Numbered from the stretch's first letter, positions 1 to 8,586 are shown. The stretch: DNA of 64,000 nt from Nocardiopsis sp. NRRL B-16309 (GCF_001279585.1 NZ_LGEC01000064.1:30359-94358); one strand, 5' to 3'. Notes: generated from the letters alone by a model not told the origin. Made by a program: numbers and translations.

Positions 1-1
1 G

Positions 2-283
2 CCCCACCTGCACGACGACGCGGTCTTCGCCAGGGTGGTGTCGGGGCTCGGCGTGACCGGGATGGAGAACTTCGCGTCCTGGGTGCTCGGCGACGCCATC
101 GCGCGGAACGTCGGCGGCACCCCGGTGGGCCTGCCGACCGGGGCCGGGTACTCGGCCGGCAACCGGCTCGCCGACGCCTACCTGGCGGCGACCGGGCGGA
201 CGGCGGCCCAGGCCGTGCACGCCGACGGCGCGGCGGTGGTCTCCACCGCACTGGACCGGTTGGGCCTTCCGTGGAGTGGATGA
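2..283 (+). CDS. C-terminal part of a gene cut by the window edge; DUF2268-like
   Basis: The reading frame is open from the first bases and ends at TGA 281-283, leaving about 93 residues. The stretch GAGYSAGNRLADAYLAATGR resembles the C-terminus of DUF2268, a family of predicted zinc-dependent proteases, where a Gly-Tyr-x-x-Gly element precedes a helix with Ala-Tyr-Leu. The metal-binding motif would lie upstream, outside the window, so the assignment is tentative. The next gene overlaps its end by 13 bp, so the two are probably cotranscribed. Confidence 0.5.
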   Translation, partial: PHLHDDAVFARVVSGLGVTGMENFASWVLGDAIARNVGGTPVGLPTGAGYSAGNRLADAYLAATGRTAAQAVHADGAAVVSTALDRLGLPWSG

Positions 284-1029
284 TCCACGAGCTGGCGGCC
301 AGGGCGGGTGTCAGCAGCCGCACCCTGCGCCACTACGACCACATCGGGCTGGTGGCGCCCACCCGGGTGGGCGCCAACGGGTACCGCTACTACGGCCCCG
401 ACGCGGTCGTGCGGCTGCAGCGCGTCCTGCTCATGCGCCGGCTGGGGATGGGCCTGTCGGCGATCGCACGGGTCCTGTCCGAGGAGGTGGACCAGGAGCG
501 GGAGCTGGCCGCCCACGTCGCCGAACTGGAGGCCGAGCGGGACCGCGTCGACCGGCGGATCCGGGCGGTACGGCACACCCTGGAGGCGCTGCGATCCGGT
601 GCCGAGCCGCACATGGACGTCATGCTGGACGGTTTCAACGACCGCTTCGAGGACGAGGTGGTCGCCCGTTGGGGCGAGAAGGCGTTCCGGGCGAGCCACG
701 ACTGGTGGCACGGCAAGAGCCTGGCGGAGCAGCGCGCCTGGAAACGGGAGGTCGACGACCTCGTGGCCGCGTGGGTCGACACCCACCGGTCCGGGGCCGG
801 CCCCGCCTCCGAGCGCGCCCGGGCGATGGCCGCCCGGCACGTGGAGTGGCTGAGCGGGATCCCCGGCACCCCCACGGCGGAGGGCGACCGGGAGCGCTCG
901 ATCGCGATGGTGCGGGGCCTGGGCGACCTCTACGCCGACGACCCCGCGTTCACCGACACCTACGACGGCCCGGAGGGCGCGGCCTTCGTCCGCGACGCGC
1001 TGCACGAGTACGCCCGCACCGCCATGTGA
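271..1029 (+). CDS. MerR-family regulator with TipAS-like C-terminus
   Basis: A transcriptional regulator of 252 residues. Residues 4-70 form the MerR winged helix (ISRTLRHYD-type motif, here SSRTLRHYDHIGL, then GYRYYGPDAV), followed by a coiled-coil dimerisation helix (about 75-110). The C-terminal 120 residues resemble the TipAS ligand-binding domain of TipAL, which in Streptomyces captures thiopeptide drugs. I take GTG 271 because many relatives begin Met-Glu-Trp; ATG 280 would give an ATGA overlap with the upstream stop. No target gene is obvious nearby; MerR proteins usually control their own promoter. The ligand is not deducible. Confidence 0.85.
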   Translation: MEWMIHELAARAGVSSRTLRHYDHIGLVAPTRVGANGYRYYGPDAVVRLQRVLLMRRLGMGLSAIARVLSEEVDQERELAAHVAELEAERDRVDRRIRAVRHTLEALRSGAEPHMDVMLDGFNDRFEDEVVARWGEKAFRASHDWWHGKSLAEQRAWKREVDDLVAAWVDTHRSGAGPASERARAMAARHVEWLSGIPGTPTAEGDRERSIAMVRGLGDLYADDPAFTDTYDGPEGAAFVRDALHEYARTAM

Positions 1030-1039
1030 ACCCGCCGGA

Positions 1040-1200
1040 ACACGGTGACCGGGCACGGGACACGGTGACCGGGACAGGGGCCGGGAGACTGGGCCGGGAG
1101 CACGGTGAACGGACACGGGGGCGGAACAGGGCCGGAACACGGTGACCGGACACGGGGCCGGACACGGGGCCGGACCGGGGACCGGACACGGGGGCCGTCG
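1040..1200. repeat. Degenerate short repeats of GACACGG and GACCGGG
   Basis: Intergenic DNA made of irregular copies of GGACACGG(GG)CCGG and CACGGTGACCGG. No gene or clear hairpin is present. It looks like slippage-prone GC-rich filler between the MerR gene and the zinc-finger gene. Confidence 0.6.
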
Positions 1201-1239
1201 CGTCCGCCGGATCCGGCGCAGCGCGGCTACCGTGGACCC

Positions 1240-1590
1240 ATGGACGACTCCGCGAACGTGATCGACCCGTCCGCTCCGCCGAGCGGCCCCGGCTGCCGGG
1301 AGTGCCTGGAGGGCGGGGGCTGGTGGGTCCACCTGCGCCGGTGTGCCGCGTGCGGTCACGTGGGCTGCTGCGACAGCTCGCCCGGCCAGCACGCCACCCA
1401 CCACTTCGAGGAGACCGGACACCCGGTCATGCAGAGCTTCGAGCCGGGCGAGGACTGGTTCTTCGACTTCCGTTCCGGCCGGGCGGGCCGGGGGCCGGAG
1501 CTGGCGCCGCCCTCCTCGCGCCCCGAGGACCAGCCGGTGCCGGGTCCCGTCGACCGCGTGCCGGCCGACTGGCGGGACCGCATCCACTGA
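1240..1590 (+). CDS. UBP-type zinc finger domain protein
   Basis: A 116-residue protein. Residues 17-70 carry Cys and His in the order expected for a ubiquitin-hydrolase-type (ZnF-UBP) finger: CREC, then CAACGHVGCC, then HATHHFEETGHPV. In eukaryotes this fold binds the ubiquitin C-terminus; bacterial versions occur widely in actinomycetes with no proven ligand. After the finger come WFFDF and an acidic Pro-rich tail. ATG 1240 is chosen because upstream in-frame sequence is repeat-derived. The gene is convergent with the K+ channel gene, 9 bp away. Confidence 0.85.
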   Translation: MDDSANVIDPSAPPSGPGCRECLEGGGWWVHLRRCAACGHVGCCDSSPGQHATHHFEETGHPVMQSFEPGEDWFFDFRSGRAGRGPELAPPSSRPEDQPVPGPVDRVPADWRDRIH

Positions 1591-1599
1591 CGGCGCCCG

Positions 1600-2112
1600 T
1601 CAGCGCACCCCGCCTCGGGCGCGGGCGCGCAGGCGCGTGGTGAGCAGCGAGACCGCGCCCGCGATGACCACCAGGTTGAACGACATCTGGGCCAGCAGCA
1701 GCGCGCGGGCGTACTGCCCCTGGGCGTGGATGTCGCCGAAGCCGACCGTGGCCAGCGTGGTCAGCGCGAAGTAGAGGGCGTCGGTCCGGGTCTCCAGCCC
1801 GTCGAACTCTCCGGGGTAGGCGGTGGCCACGCCGTAGTCGGCGAGCGCGAACAGCGCGAGCCCGGAGACGGCGAGCAGGACCGGCCCGTGCGGCGAGAGC
1901 TCCCCGGGGTTGACCCGCGCCTGCCGCCGCGCCGTGAAGACCACCGACCAGCAGATCAGGCCGACACCGAGGACGAACAGCGCCCAGCGCGGGACCACGT
2001 GCCACCCCGCCTCCTCCAGCGGGAGGAGGTAGTACAGGGCGACGACCGCCGCGATCTCCGCCAGCAGGAGTGTCCGGTTCCACGGGCGCCCCCGCGTACT
2101 CCCCTTCGCCAT
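1600..2112 (-). CDS. Two-pore-helix type potassium channel protein
   Basis: A 170-residue membrane protein with about four hydrophobic segments (residues 17-32, 43-60, 78-95 and 138-158). The pore helix ends in the K+ selectivity filter TVGFGD (122-127), the diagnostic signature of K+ channels. There is no RCK regulatory domain or voltage sensor, so it is a minimal ion channel. The basic tail RLRARARGGVR would face the cytoplasm. Monocistronic, with the wrecked TetR gene upstream. Confidence 0.88.
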   Translation of the reverse strand: MAKGSTRGRPWNRTLLLAEIAAVVALYYLLPLEEAGWHVVPRWALFVLGVGLICWSVVFTARRQARVNPGELSPHGPVLLAVSGLALFALADYGVATAYPGEFDGLETRTDALYFALTTLATVGFGDIHAQGQYARALLLAQMSFNLVVIAGAVSLLTTRLRARARGGVR

Positions 2113-2174
2113 GACTCGACGTTATACGACGATCACCCAGGGAGACACGATGCAGGGCCGCCCCGCGCGACGGG

Positions 2175-2557
2175 CTACGCCGCCCCGGCCAGGCGGGCGA
2201 CCAGTGCGTCCCAGCCGGCCTCCAGGCGCTCGACCGACATGTCCCGGTCGGTGAGCAGGTGCCGCACCAGCGGGGTTTCGAGGTACCCCAGCAGCGTGTG
2301 GGCGAGGAGTTCGAGGTCGCCCTCCACTCCGGCCTCGCGCAGGAGCATGGACAGGTGGGCGATGCGGAGCCGGTAGGCGGGGGCCGTGTAACGCCGGAAG
2401 ACGTCCTCGTGCGCGGCGATGCAGAGGTCCTTGTGGTCGCGCTCGTGGCGCAGGGTGGCCGGCCCGAGTCGCGCAACCGCTCCAGCGCGGGCGCGCCCGG
2501 CCCCGGGGGCGGCGGACCCGGATGAACGCGGCCTGGAACAGGTGTTCTTGGTGGCAC
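2175..2557 (-). pseudogene. Remnant of a TetR-family regulator
   Basis: Reading toward TAG 2177-2175, one frame gives a typical TetR ligand-binding C-terminus (HEDVFRRYTAPAYRLRIAHL, then LLAHTLLGYLETPLVRHLLT). Upstream pieces fall in other frames: PALERLRD in one and HLFQAAFIRV in another, so at least two frameshifts have occurred. The DNA-binding helix-turn-helix is missing altogether. The break coincides with the left arm of the 109-bp inverted repeat (from 2558), suggesting that the rearrangement which created the repeat removed the N-terminus. Confidence 0.7.
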
Positions 2558-2666
2558 TCGTCGGCAGGCGGAAGGTGCGAGCACTGTGAGCACACGAACC
2601 ACGGCGTCCGCGCCGCGCGGGGAAGCCACCGACGCCGACGTCGCCGCCGTGACCCGCGGCCGGGTC
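2558..2666 (+). repeat. Left arm of 109-bp inverted repeat
   Basis: Matches the reverse complement of 4476-4584 with two mismatches; 96 bp (2571-2666) are identical. The arm holds the last codons of the upstream permease gene and the first 27 codons of the second permease gene, including its GTG start at 2588 reading on the + strand. The last bases form part of the stop codon of the ATPase gene (2665-2667). Confidence 0.95.
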
Positions 2667-3486
2667 AGGCCTCGCCGACCAGGTCGGGCGCCACGTGGTG
2701 GCGGCCCAGGGGCAGCATGAGCGGCTTGCCCGAGGTCGGGTCGACGATGACCCGGCTGTCCAGCCCGAACACCGCGCGCACGCCGTCCTCCGTCAGCACC
2801 TCGGCAGGCTCCCCCGCCGCGTGCAGCCGCCCGTCGGCGAGCGCGACCAGGTGGTCGGCGTAGCGGGCGGCCAGGTTGAGGTCGTGCAGCACCATGACGA
2901 TCGTCGTGCCGCGCTCCCGGTTGAGGTCGGTGAGCAGGTCGAGCACCTCGACCTGGTGGCTCACGTCAAGGAACGTCGTCGGCTCGTCGAGCAGCAGCAG
3001 GTCGGTGCGCTGGGCCAGCGCCATCGCGATCCACACGCGCTGGCGCTGGCCGCCGGAGAGCTCGTCCACCGACCGCTCGGCCAGGTCCGTGGTCTCGGTC
3101 GCCGCCAGCGCCGAGGCCACGGCCGCGTCGTCCTCCCTGCTCCAGCGCGAGAACATCCCCTGGTGGGGATGGCGCCCCCGACCCACGAGGTCGGCGACGG
3201 TGATGCCCTCGGGCGCGATCGGCGACTGCGGCAGCAGGCCCAGCGTGCGCGCCAGCTCCTTGGCGGGCGTGCGGTGCACCTCCTTGCCGTCGAGCACGAC
3301 CCGGCCCCTGCGCGGCGCGAGCAGGCGCGACATCGAGCGCAGCAGCGTCGACTTCCCGCAGGCGTTCGCGCCGACGATCGCCGTGATCCGGCCGGGCGGA
3401 ACGACCAGGTCGAGCTGGGCGATGACCGTCCGGTCGCCGTAGCCCAGGGCGAGGTCCTGGATCTCCAGGGAGTGGGTCGCGGTCAC
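2665..3486 (-). CDS. Iron-siderophore ABC transporter ATP-binding protein
   Basis: Cytoplasmic ATPase of a FecE/FhuC-type importer, 273 residues. It shows Walker A GANACGKST (Ala-Cys in place of the usual Gly-x), the Q-loop LLPQSP, signature LSGGQRQR, Walker B LLLLDEPTTFLD and the H-loop VLHDLN. The spacing of LGRGRHPHQG and the C-terminal VDPTSGKPL are usual for siderophore ATPases. GTG 3486 overlaps the permease stop as GTGA. Its stop codon lies at the edge of the left inverted-repeat arm, so the last residues may have been altered by the rearrangement. Confidence 0.93.
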   Translation of the reverse strand: MTATHSLEIQDLALGYGDRTVIAQLDLVVPPGRITAIVGANACGKSTLLRSMSRLLAPRRGRVVLDGKEVHRTPAKELARTLGLLPQSPIAPEGITVADLVGRGRHPHQGMFSRWSREDDAAVASALAATETTDLAERSVDELSGGQRQRVWIAMALAQRTDLLLLDEPTTFLDVSHQVEVLDLLTDLNRERGTTIVMVLHDLNLAARYADHLVALADGRLHAAGEPAEVLTEDGVRAVFGLDSRVIVDPTSGKPLMLPLGRHHVAPDLVGEA

Positions 3487-4556
3487 AGGGAGCCTCCCAC
3501 GCGGTTGGTGCGGATGATCAGGTAGATGAGGTAGGGCGCGCCGAGCACACCGGTCACGACGCCGACCGGGTAGCGGATGCCGAGGGCGTACTGGCCGACG
3601 AGGTCGGCGACCAGCACCAGGAGCGCGCCCACGAGTGCGGCGGGCACCAGCGGGGAACCGCCCGGCCCGACCACCCGCGCGGCGATGGGACCGGCGAGGA
3701 AGGCCACGAAGGCGATCGGCCCGGCCGCGGCGGTCGCGAAGGCGATGAGGCCGACGGCGACCACGATGACGACGACGCGGGTGGCCTCGACGCGCACGCC
3801 CAGCGCCGAGGCGGTGTCGTCGCCCAGCCGCAGCGCGGACAGGTTGCGCGCCTGGCTCAGGAGCACCGGCGCCAGGACGGCCAGGGCCAGCACGACCGGC
3901 ACCGCCTCCTCCCAGGTCGTGCCGTTGAGGCTGCCGGTCAGCCACCGCAGGGCCTCCTGCAGGTCCCACTCGGCCGCCCGGGACAGGACGTAGGCGGTGA
4001 TGCTGTCGAGCATCGCGGCGATGCCGATGCCGATCAGGATGAGCCGGGTGCCCACGACCCCGTCGCGGAACGCCAGGCCGTAGACGGCCAGCGCCACGGC
4101 GAGCCCGGCGGCGATGGCCACGACCGACACCTGGGTGCGCCCGAGCGAGAAGACCACGATCGCGAAGGCCGCCGCCGCACTGGCGCCGGAGCTGATGCCG
4201 ATGATGTCGGGGCTGGCCAGCGGGTTGCGCAGCATCGTCTGGAAGGTGACGCCGCCCAGGCCGAAGCAGAGCCCGGCCGCCACCGCCAGGACGGCGCGGG
4301 GCAGACGGAGCGTGCCGACGGTGAAGGACGCGCCGGGCACCTGCTCGCCGAGGATCACCGCGACGACGTCGGCCGGCGGGTAGAACGTCCGCCCGACCAT
4401 GAGGCTGGTGGCGAACAGGGCGACGATCAGCGCCGCGAGCACCGACAGGACGGCGGTCCTGCGCGCCGTGCGCCGGACCCGGCCGCGGGTCACGGCGGCG
4501 ACGTCGGCGTCGGTGGCTTCCCCGCGCGGCGCGGACGCCGTGGTTCGTGTGCTCAC
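3483..4556 (-). CDS. FecCD-family siderophore permease, second subunit
   Basis: Integral membrane protein of 357 residues with a charged N-terminus (about 30 residues) and roughly nine or ten transmembrane helices. The FecCD hallmark RNPLASPDIIGISSGA sits near residue 110 and PIAFVAFLAGPIAARVVG near residue 275. It pairs with the adjacent permease to form the pore. GTG 4556 overlaps the upstream stop (GTGA) and the downstream ATPase start overlaps its own stop the same way. The first 27 codons are copied in the inverted-repeat arm at 2588-2666. Confidence 0.93.
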   Translation of the reverse strand: MSTRTTASAPRGEATDADVAAVTRGRVRRTARRTAVLSVLAALIVALFATSLMVGRTFYPPADVVAVILGEQVPGASFTVGTLRLPRAVLAVAAGLCFGLGGVTFQTMLRNPLASPDIIGISSGASAAAAFAIVVFSLGRTQVSVVAIAAGLAVALAVYGLAFRDGVVGTRLILIGIGIAAMLDSITAYVLSRAAEWDLQEALRWLTGSLNGTTWEEAVPVVLALAVLAPVLLSQARNLSALRLGDDTASALGVRVEATRVVVIVVAVGLIAFATAAAGPIAFVAFLAGPIAARVVGPGGSPLVPAALVGALLVLVADLVGQYALGIRYPVGVVTGVLGAPYLIYLIIRTNRVGGSL

Positions 4557-4584
4557 AGTGCTCGCACCTTCTGCCTGCGGACGA
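4476..4584 (-). repeat. Right arm of 109-bp inverted repeat
   Basis: This is the original copy: it spans the 3' end of the first permease gene and the 5' end of the second. Its inverted partner is at 2558-2666. Together the arms bracket the second permease and the ATPase gene. Confidence 0.95.
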
Positions 4585-5596
4585 TGGAGATGAAGACCGG
4601 GGCCCCGATCAGCGCGGTGACGATCCCGACCTCGACCTCGCTCGGGCGGGCCACGATCCGGCCGATCACGTCGGCGGCGGTCAGCAGCGCCGCGCCGAGC
4701 AGGGCGGAGAAGGGCAGCAGCCACCGGTGGTCGACCCCGACCAGCAGTCGGCACACGTGCGGCACGACCAGGCCGACGAACGCGATGGGCCCGGCGACCG
4801 CGGTGGCGGCTCCGCACAGCAGCACGGCACCGGCCGCGGCGGTGGCGCGTACGAGGGCGACCCGCTCGCCCAGCCCGGCCGCCAGGTCGTCGCCCAGCGC
4901 GAGGGAGTTCAGGGCCCGCGCCGAGCCCAGGCTGAGGACGAGGCCGGTCAGGAGGAAGGGCAGCACGTGCGCGATGTTGTCGAAGGACGCGCCGCCCACC
5001 CCGCCGATCTGCCACAGCTGGAACCCGCCCGCCACGTCGTTGCGGGGCAGGATGACGGCTCTGACCAGCGAGGCGAACGCGGCGGAGGTGGCGGCCCCGG
5101 CGAGGGCGAGCTTGAGCGGGGTGGCCCCGCCCCGGCCCAGCGATCCGACGGTGTAGACGAACGCCGCGGCGGCCGCGGCGCCCGCGATCGCCACCCAGAT
5201 GTAGGAGGTCGGCGCGGCCAGGCCGAAGTAGACCACGCCGGTGACCACGGCGAGCGAGGCTCCCATGTTCACGCCCAGGATCCCCGGGTCGGCCAGCGGG
5301 TTGCGGGTCACGCCCTGCATGACCCCGCCGGACAGGCCGAGCGCCGCGCCGACGGCCACCGCGAGCAGGGTGCGCGGGATCCGCTTGGTGACGGCGGCCT
5401 GCGCGATCGTCTCGTCCGCGCCGCCCAGGGCCGCGAACACGTCGTCGGCGCCGACCACGCGCGAACCCAACGCGACCGAGGCCAGCATGATCGCCGCGAG
5501 GACGGCCAGGCAGACGAGCAGCCAGAACATCCTGACCCGGACCGGGCGCCGCGCGACGGCGGCGCCCGGTGCGGGACGCGTGTCGACCATGCTCAC
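4553..5596 (-). CDS. FecCD-family siderophore permease, first subunit
   Basis: Integral membrane protein of 347 residues with about ten hydrophobic segments. Family motifs are clear: GVMQGVTRNPLADPGILGVN near 110 and GPIAFVGLVVPHVCRLLVG near 275. GTG 5596 is preferred because it overlaps the stop of the binding-protein gene as GTGA, the same coupling used at both later junctions; ATG 5590 is an alternative start. Together with the second permease it should carry ferric siderophore across the membrane. Confidence 0.93.
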   Translation of the reverse strand: MSMVDTRPAPGAAVARRPVRVRMFWLLVCLAVLAAIMLASVALGSRVVGADDVFAALGGADETIAQAAVTKRIPRTLLAVAVGAALGLSGGVMQGVTRNPLADPGILGVNMGASLAVVTGVVYFGLAAPTSYIWVAIAGAAAAAAFVYTVGSLGRGGATPLKLALAGAATSAAFASLVRAVILPRNDVAGGFQLWQIGGVGGASFDNIAHVLPFLLTGLVLSLGSARALNSLALGDDLAAGLGERVALVRATAAAGAVLLCGAATAVAGPIAFVGLVVPHVCRLLVGVDHRWLLPFSALLGAALLTAADVIGRIVARPSEVEVGIVTALIGAPVFISIVRRQKVRAL

Positions 5597-6627
5597 TCGA
5601 CCTTGTCGGCGGCCGCGGCGAGTTCCGCGACGTAGTCGTCGAGGACCCAGGAGATGGACAGCGGGGTGGGGTTGGCGGCCGTGCCGAGCGGCGTGCTGCC
5701 GGGCAGGAGGTAGATCGAGTCGCGCTCGACGGCGGGCAGCTTCGACACCAGCGGGTCCTCCCGCAGGGTCTGGAGGAGTTCGCCGGTCTCGTCGCCGTAC
5801 CCGGTGATGATGTCGACGTCGTCGAACTCGTCGATCTGCTCGGCGCTGCGGGTGAGGGAGAACTGCTCGGTGTCGGCGGAGGCCTGCTCGACGCTGTCGG
5901 GGATCACCATGCCCAGGTCCTCGAAGAACAGGGTCCTGGTGTCGTGGGTGGTGTAGAAGCCGATCTCGCTGACGTCGGTGGCGTCGACGTGGGTCATGAA
6001 CATGGCCGACTTGCCTTCGAGCTGCGGGTAGTCCGCGATGGTCGCCTCGATCTCGGCCTCCAGGTCGGCGATCAGCTCCTCGCCCTCGTCGGCCATGCCG
6101 ATGGCCTGGCTGTTGAGCCGGATGATCTCGCGCCAGGGGGTGGCCCAGGGGGCGTCGGGATAGGCCACGACGGGGGCGATCTCGCTCAGGGTGTCGTAGT
6201 CCTCCTGGGTGAGCCCGGAGTACGTGGCCAGGATGACGTCCGGCCGGGTGTCGGCGACGGCCTCGAAGTCGATGCCGTCGTTCTCGTCGAAGAGGACCGG
6301 TGTCTGCGCCCCGAGCTCGTCGAGTTCCTCCTCGACCCACGGCAGGACGCCGTTGTCGTCATCGTCGCCGAAGTCGGCGGCGGCCATGCCGACGGGTACG
6401 ACACCGAGCGCCAGCGGAACCTCGTGGTTGGCCCACTGGACCGTGGCAACGCGTTCGGGCTCCTCCTCGATGGTGGTGGTGCCGAGCGCGTGCTCGATGA
6501 CGATGGGGAACTCGCCGGAACCCTCCTCGGCCGCGGTGTCCTCCGCCTCGGTCCCGCCGCCGCAGGCGGACAGGAGGAGGACGGCGACGGCGGCGGTGGT
6601 CAGGGCCGGAAACCGGAATGTGCGCAT
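5593..6627 (-). CDS. Iron-siderophore-binding lipoprotein
   Basis: Extracytoplasmic receptor of 344 residues. It begins with a lipoprotein signal peptide ending in the lipobox LSAC (Cys 20 or so), followed by an acidic linker and a class III periplasmic-binding fold of the FepB/FecB type (RVATVQWANHEVPLALGVVP, then PDVILATYSGLTQEDYDTLS). First gene of the four-gene uptake operon; all four are joined by GTGA overlaps. ATG 6627 is fixed by the signal peptide. The siderophore is not deducible, and no siderophore synthesis genes are in the window. Confidence 0.92.
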   Translation of the reverse strand: MRTFRFPALTTAAVAVLLLSACGGGTEAEDTAAEEGSGEFPIVIEHALGTTTIEEEPERVATVQWANHEVPLALGVVPVGMAAADFGDDDDNGVLPWVEEELDELGAQTPVLFDENDGIDFEAVADTRPDVILATYSGLTQEDYDTLSEIAPVVAYPDAPWATPWREIIRLNSQAIGMADEGEELIADLEAEIEATIADYPQLEGKSAMFMTHVDATDVSEIGFYTTHDTRTLFFEDLGMVIPDSVEQASADTEQFSLTRSAEQIDEFDDVDIITGYGDETGELLQTLREDPLVSKLPAVERDSIYLLPGSTPLGTAANPTPLSISWVLDDYVAELAAAADKVE

Positions 6628-6653
6628 CAGAAGTAATCCCACTCGTGGAGGAA

Positions 6654-6672
6654 TGAGGGTAGGCTCGCCTAA
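6654..6672. promoter_or_regulatory. Iron box (DmdR/IdeR-type operator)
   Basis: TGAGGGTAGGCTCGCCTAA matches the actinobacterial iron box TTAGGTTAGGCTCACCTAA at 16 of 19 positions. It lies 27 bp upstream of the binding-protein start, where an iron-loaded DtxR-family repressor would block transcription. Confidence 0.85.
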
Positions 6673-7294
6673 GTTAGCAGTTTCGCGAACGGGCATGATC
6701 CGGGAGGTCGGACCGAAAGGCCCCTCGGAGCCCGAAGGGGCGCCAGTCGGACGTCGGCAGCCGCGCGCGGGCCCCGGTCCGCCCGGGCCGCGGAGCGGAA
6801 GGCCGGGCAGCGGGTCCGGCCAAGCCCGGCGGAGCGGTCGTTCCAGGCCGTGATGACCGTTGCGGGCGCATGGTGTCGGAACACACAGTGCTCTTCGAAC
6901 GGGTCGTGAACCTGCTCGGCGAACCCGCTCCGGGCACGGTGTTCTGCCGCGACACCTCCACGGAGACCACGATCGGCGCCCCGCGACGGTGGGCTCGGCC
7001 CGCCGGCCGACGGGCTCGCACGAAGGTTTCACCCAGAATTGGCCCCCTCCCGGGGGCCGCAGGGGCGCGAGTGGGGTCCGGGATGGCGCACACTCAGGAG
7101 TAGGGCGGGCGCACCCGCGCGTTCACGCCGAGCCGGACCCGACTCTCCCCGAGGGTGGGGCCGGGCCCGGGGACCGACCCGCGGATCCGCGCCCACCGCC
7201 CTTTCCGTGGCGGCACGGACTCCACCGCGTCGCGTTGTCCGTTCCGCCACCCACTCATGTGCGCCCCGCGCGCACACTCCTGGAGGTACTGGCG
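6673..7294. other. Intergenic region with no supported gene
   Basis: About 620 bp between the iron box and the DUF2795-like gene. It contains a weak hairpin (GCCCCTCGG with CCGAAGGGGC, 6720-6741) and short ORFs on both strands that have no ribosome site or family resemblance. I see nothing further. Confidence 0.5.
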
Positions 7295-7495
7295 TTGGTC
7301 ACCCGAACTGAGATCGCGGACTACCTCGACGGATCGTTCACCACAGGCGGGATGACCCGCACGCAGATCATCGCCGCCGCCGACCAGCACGGGGCGCCCG
7401 AGCCCGTCCTGACCGCGCTGGGCCTGCTGCCCGAGGGCATGTACGCGAACCTGCGTACCCTGTGGCCGCACCTAGCGGGCGTCCCCCGCTCGTAG
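7295..7495 (+). CDS. Small DUF2795-like protein
   Basis: A 66-residue protein: an N-terminal segment EIADYLDGSF, a Gly-rich turn, then TRTQIIAAADQHGAPEPVLTAL and LPEGMYANLRTLWPHL. This resembles DUF2795, a small fold common in actinomycetes in which a conserved Ala/Asp helix is followed by a Leu-Pro turn and a tyrosine; its function is unknown. TTG 7295 is chosen because GGAGG (7282-7286) lies 8 bp upstream and no ATG or GTG fits. It is followed at once by the truncated GNAT relic on the other strand. Confidence 0.65.
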   Translation: MVTRTEIADYLDGSFTTGGMTRTQIIAAADQHGAPEPVLTALGLLPEGMYANLRTLWPHLAGVPRS

Positions 7496-7497
7496 CA

Positions 7498-7779
7498 TCA
7501 CCCAGGCCGGCGGCCCGGCCCGGCGTCCACCGGCGGAGGCGAAGCACGCTCCGCCGATCCCGTGACGGCCGGGCCCGCGCCGGCCGCGGCCACCGGTCGC
7601 GCTCCTGCCGGTGTCATCGCCGCGGCGCGCTCCCCCGCCTCATGCGGGGTCCACGCTCGGCCGTACCACCGGGCGATGCCCGCGTCCTGGTGCAGGAGCC
7701 ACAGGTCCCCGGCCCGGTCCGGGCCGACGGGCTCCAGCCGCAGCCGCCCGGTCACACGCCTACCCTGCGCCCGGCCCAT
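7498..7779 (-). pseudogene. Truncated GNAT-family acetyltransferase
   Basis: The first 45 residues after the start read as the N-terminus of a GNAT acetyltransferase of the RimJ type (GRLRLEPVGPDRAGDLWLLH, then ARWYGRAWTPHEAGERAAAM). From there the sequence becomes Ala/Pro/Gly-rich with no acetyl-CoA-binding core, ending after 93 residues against 160-180 expected. It is probably the stump of a deleted gene. Confidence 0.6.
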
Positions 7780-7802
7780 GCGGATCCCTTCTCAGGGGAT
7801 CG

Positions 7803-8555
7803 TCAGTGCGACTCGGCGGGAGCGGGCGCCTCCTCATCGGGGCTCGCCCGGCGGTCGAGGCGGCGCAGGAGCCACACCCCGTAACAGACGAAGCCCCCGG
7901 CGACCCCCAGCTGCACCGGCCAGGGAGCGGCACCAGGGCTGGCGTACTGCGCGAAGTTGTAGAGCGCGTGCGCCGCCACCAGCGGCCAGATCGTGGCCAG
8001 GTGGAAGCGCACGGCGGCGTAGCCGAAGCCGAACGCGGCGGTGCTCAGTACCTGGAACAGCGTGTCGCCGAGGTCGCGGCCGAACCAGACGCCCGACAGC
8101 GCGTGGCCGAGCCCGAAGAGCACGCCCACCCAGACCGCCGCGCGCAGCCGCCCCAACCGGGCGAGCACGTGCTGCACGACCCCTCGGGACAGGCTCTCCT
8201 CGGTGACACCGACGACCAGGCAGAACACCGCGAGACGCACGAGCGCCGCACCGTCTCCCTCGATGCCGGGCACGACATAGACGGCGCTGACCAGGAACAG
8301 GGGCACCGTGACCCAGAAACCGGACTCGGCCGTGCGGGTCGGCGCGAACCCGGTGGAGCGCCAGTCGCGCATGGCCAGAGCAGCGAGCACGGGCACCGGC
8401 AGCGTGCAGAGGGTGATCAGAGTGGCCCCCAGATGGGGCGCGTCCTGCGAGGGGACCAGTTCGGCCGCTGTGAAGAGCACGACGTGCCACAGCAGGGTCA
8501 GTGCTGCCGCGAGAGTGAGTGGGCGCGAGGGTAATGCTGCTTCACGGGGGGACAT
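7803..8555 (-). CDS. CPBP-family intramembrane metalloprotease
   Basis: A 250-residue membrane protein with about seven hydrophobic segments. The CPBP/Rce1 active-site motifs are all present: EESLSR (Glu119, Glu120, Arg124), FGLGH (His151) and HALYN (His196, Asn200). Family members cleave within membranes or act as bacteriocin self-immunity proteins. It stands alone between a GNAT relic and a broken gene, so the substrate cannot be inferred. Confidence 0.9.
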   Translation of the reverse strand: MSPREAALPSRPLTLAAALTLLWHVVLFTAAELVPSQDAPHLGATLITLCTLPVPVLAALAMRDWRSTGFAPTRTAESGFWVTVPLFLVSAVYVVPGIEGDGAALVRLAVFCLVVGVTEESLSRGVVQHVLARLGRLRAAVWVGVLFGLGHALSGVWFGRDLGDTLFQVLSTAAFGFGYAAVRFHLATIWPLVAAHALYNFAQYASPGAAPWPVQLGVAGGFVCYGVWLLRRLDRRASPDEEAPAPAESH

Positions 8556-8586
8556 CCGTCGATGTTAGCCGGGCCCCGCGAATGGC

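Noticed and set aside
178..1587. Very long ORFs opposite real genes, for example 178-1587, 9382-11019 and 11656-13617 on the minus strand
   Set aside because: Products are Arg/Pro/Gly/Ala-rich with no family pattern; they mirror the codon bias of the real genes on the other strand, which is normal in high-GC DNA.
2588..2760. A chimeric plus-strand ORF starting with the duplicated permease N-terminus
   Set aside because: After the repeat arm it reads antisense to the ATPase gene and soon stops; it is a by-product of the rearrangement.
6870..7103. ORF of 77 codons (MVSEHTVLFERVVNLLGEPA...)
   Set aside because: The first 30 residues look reasonable, but there is no ribosome site, the rest is Arg/Pro-rich filler and no family is recognised.
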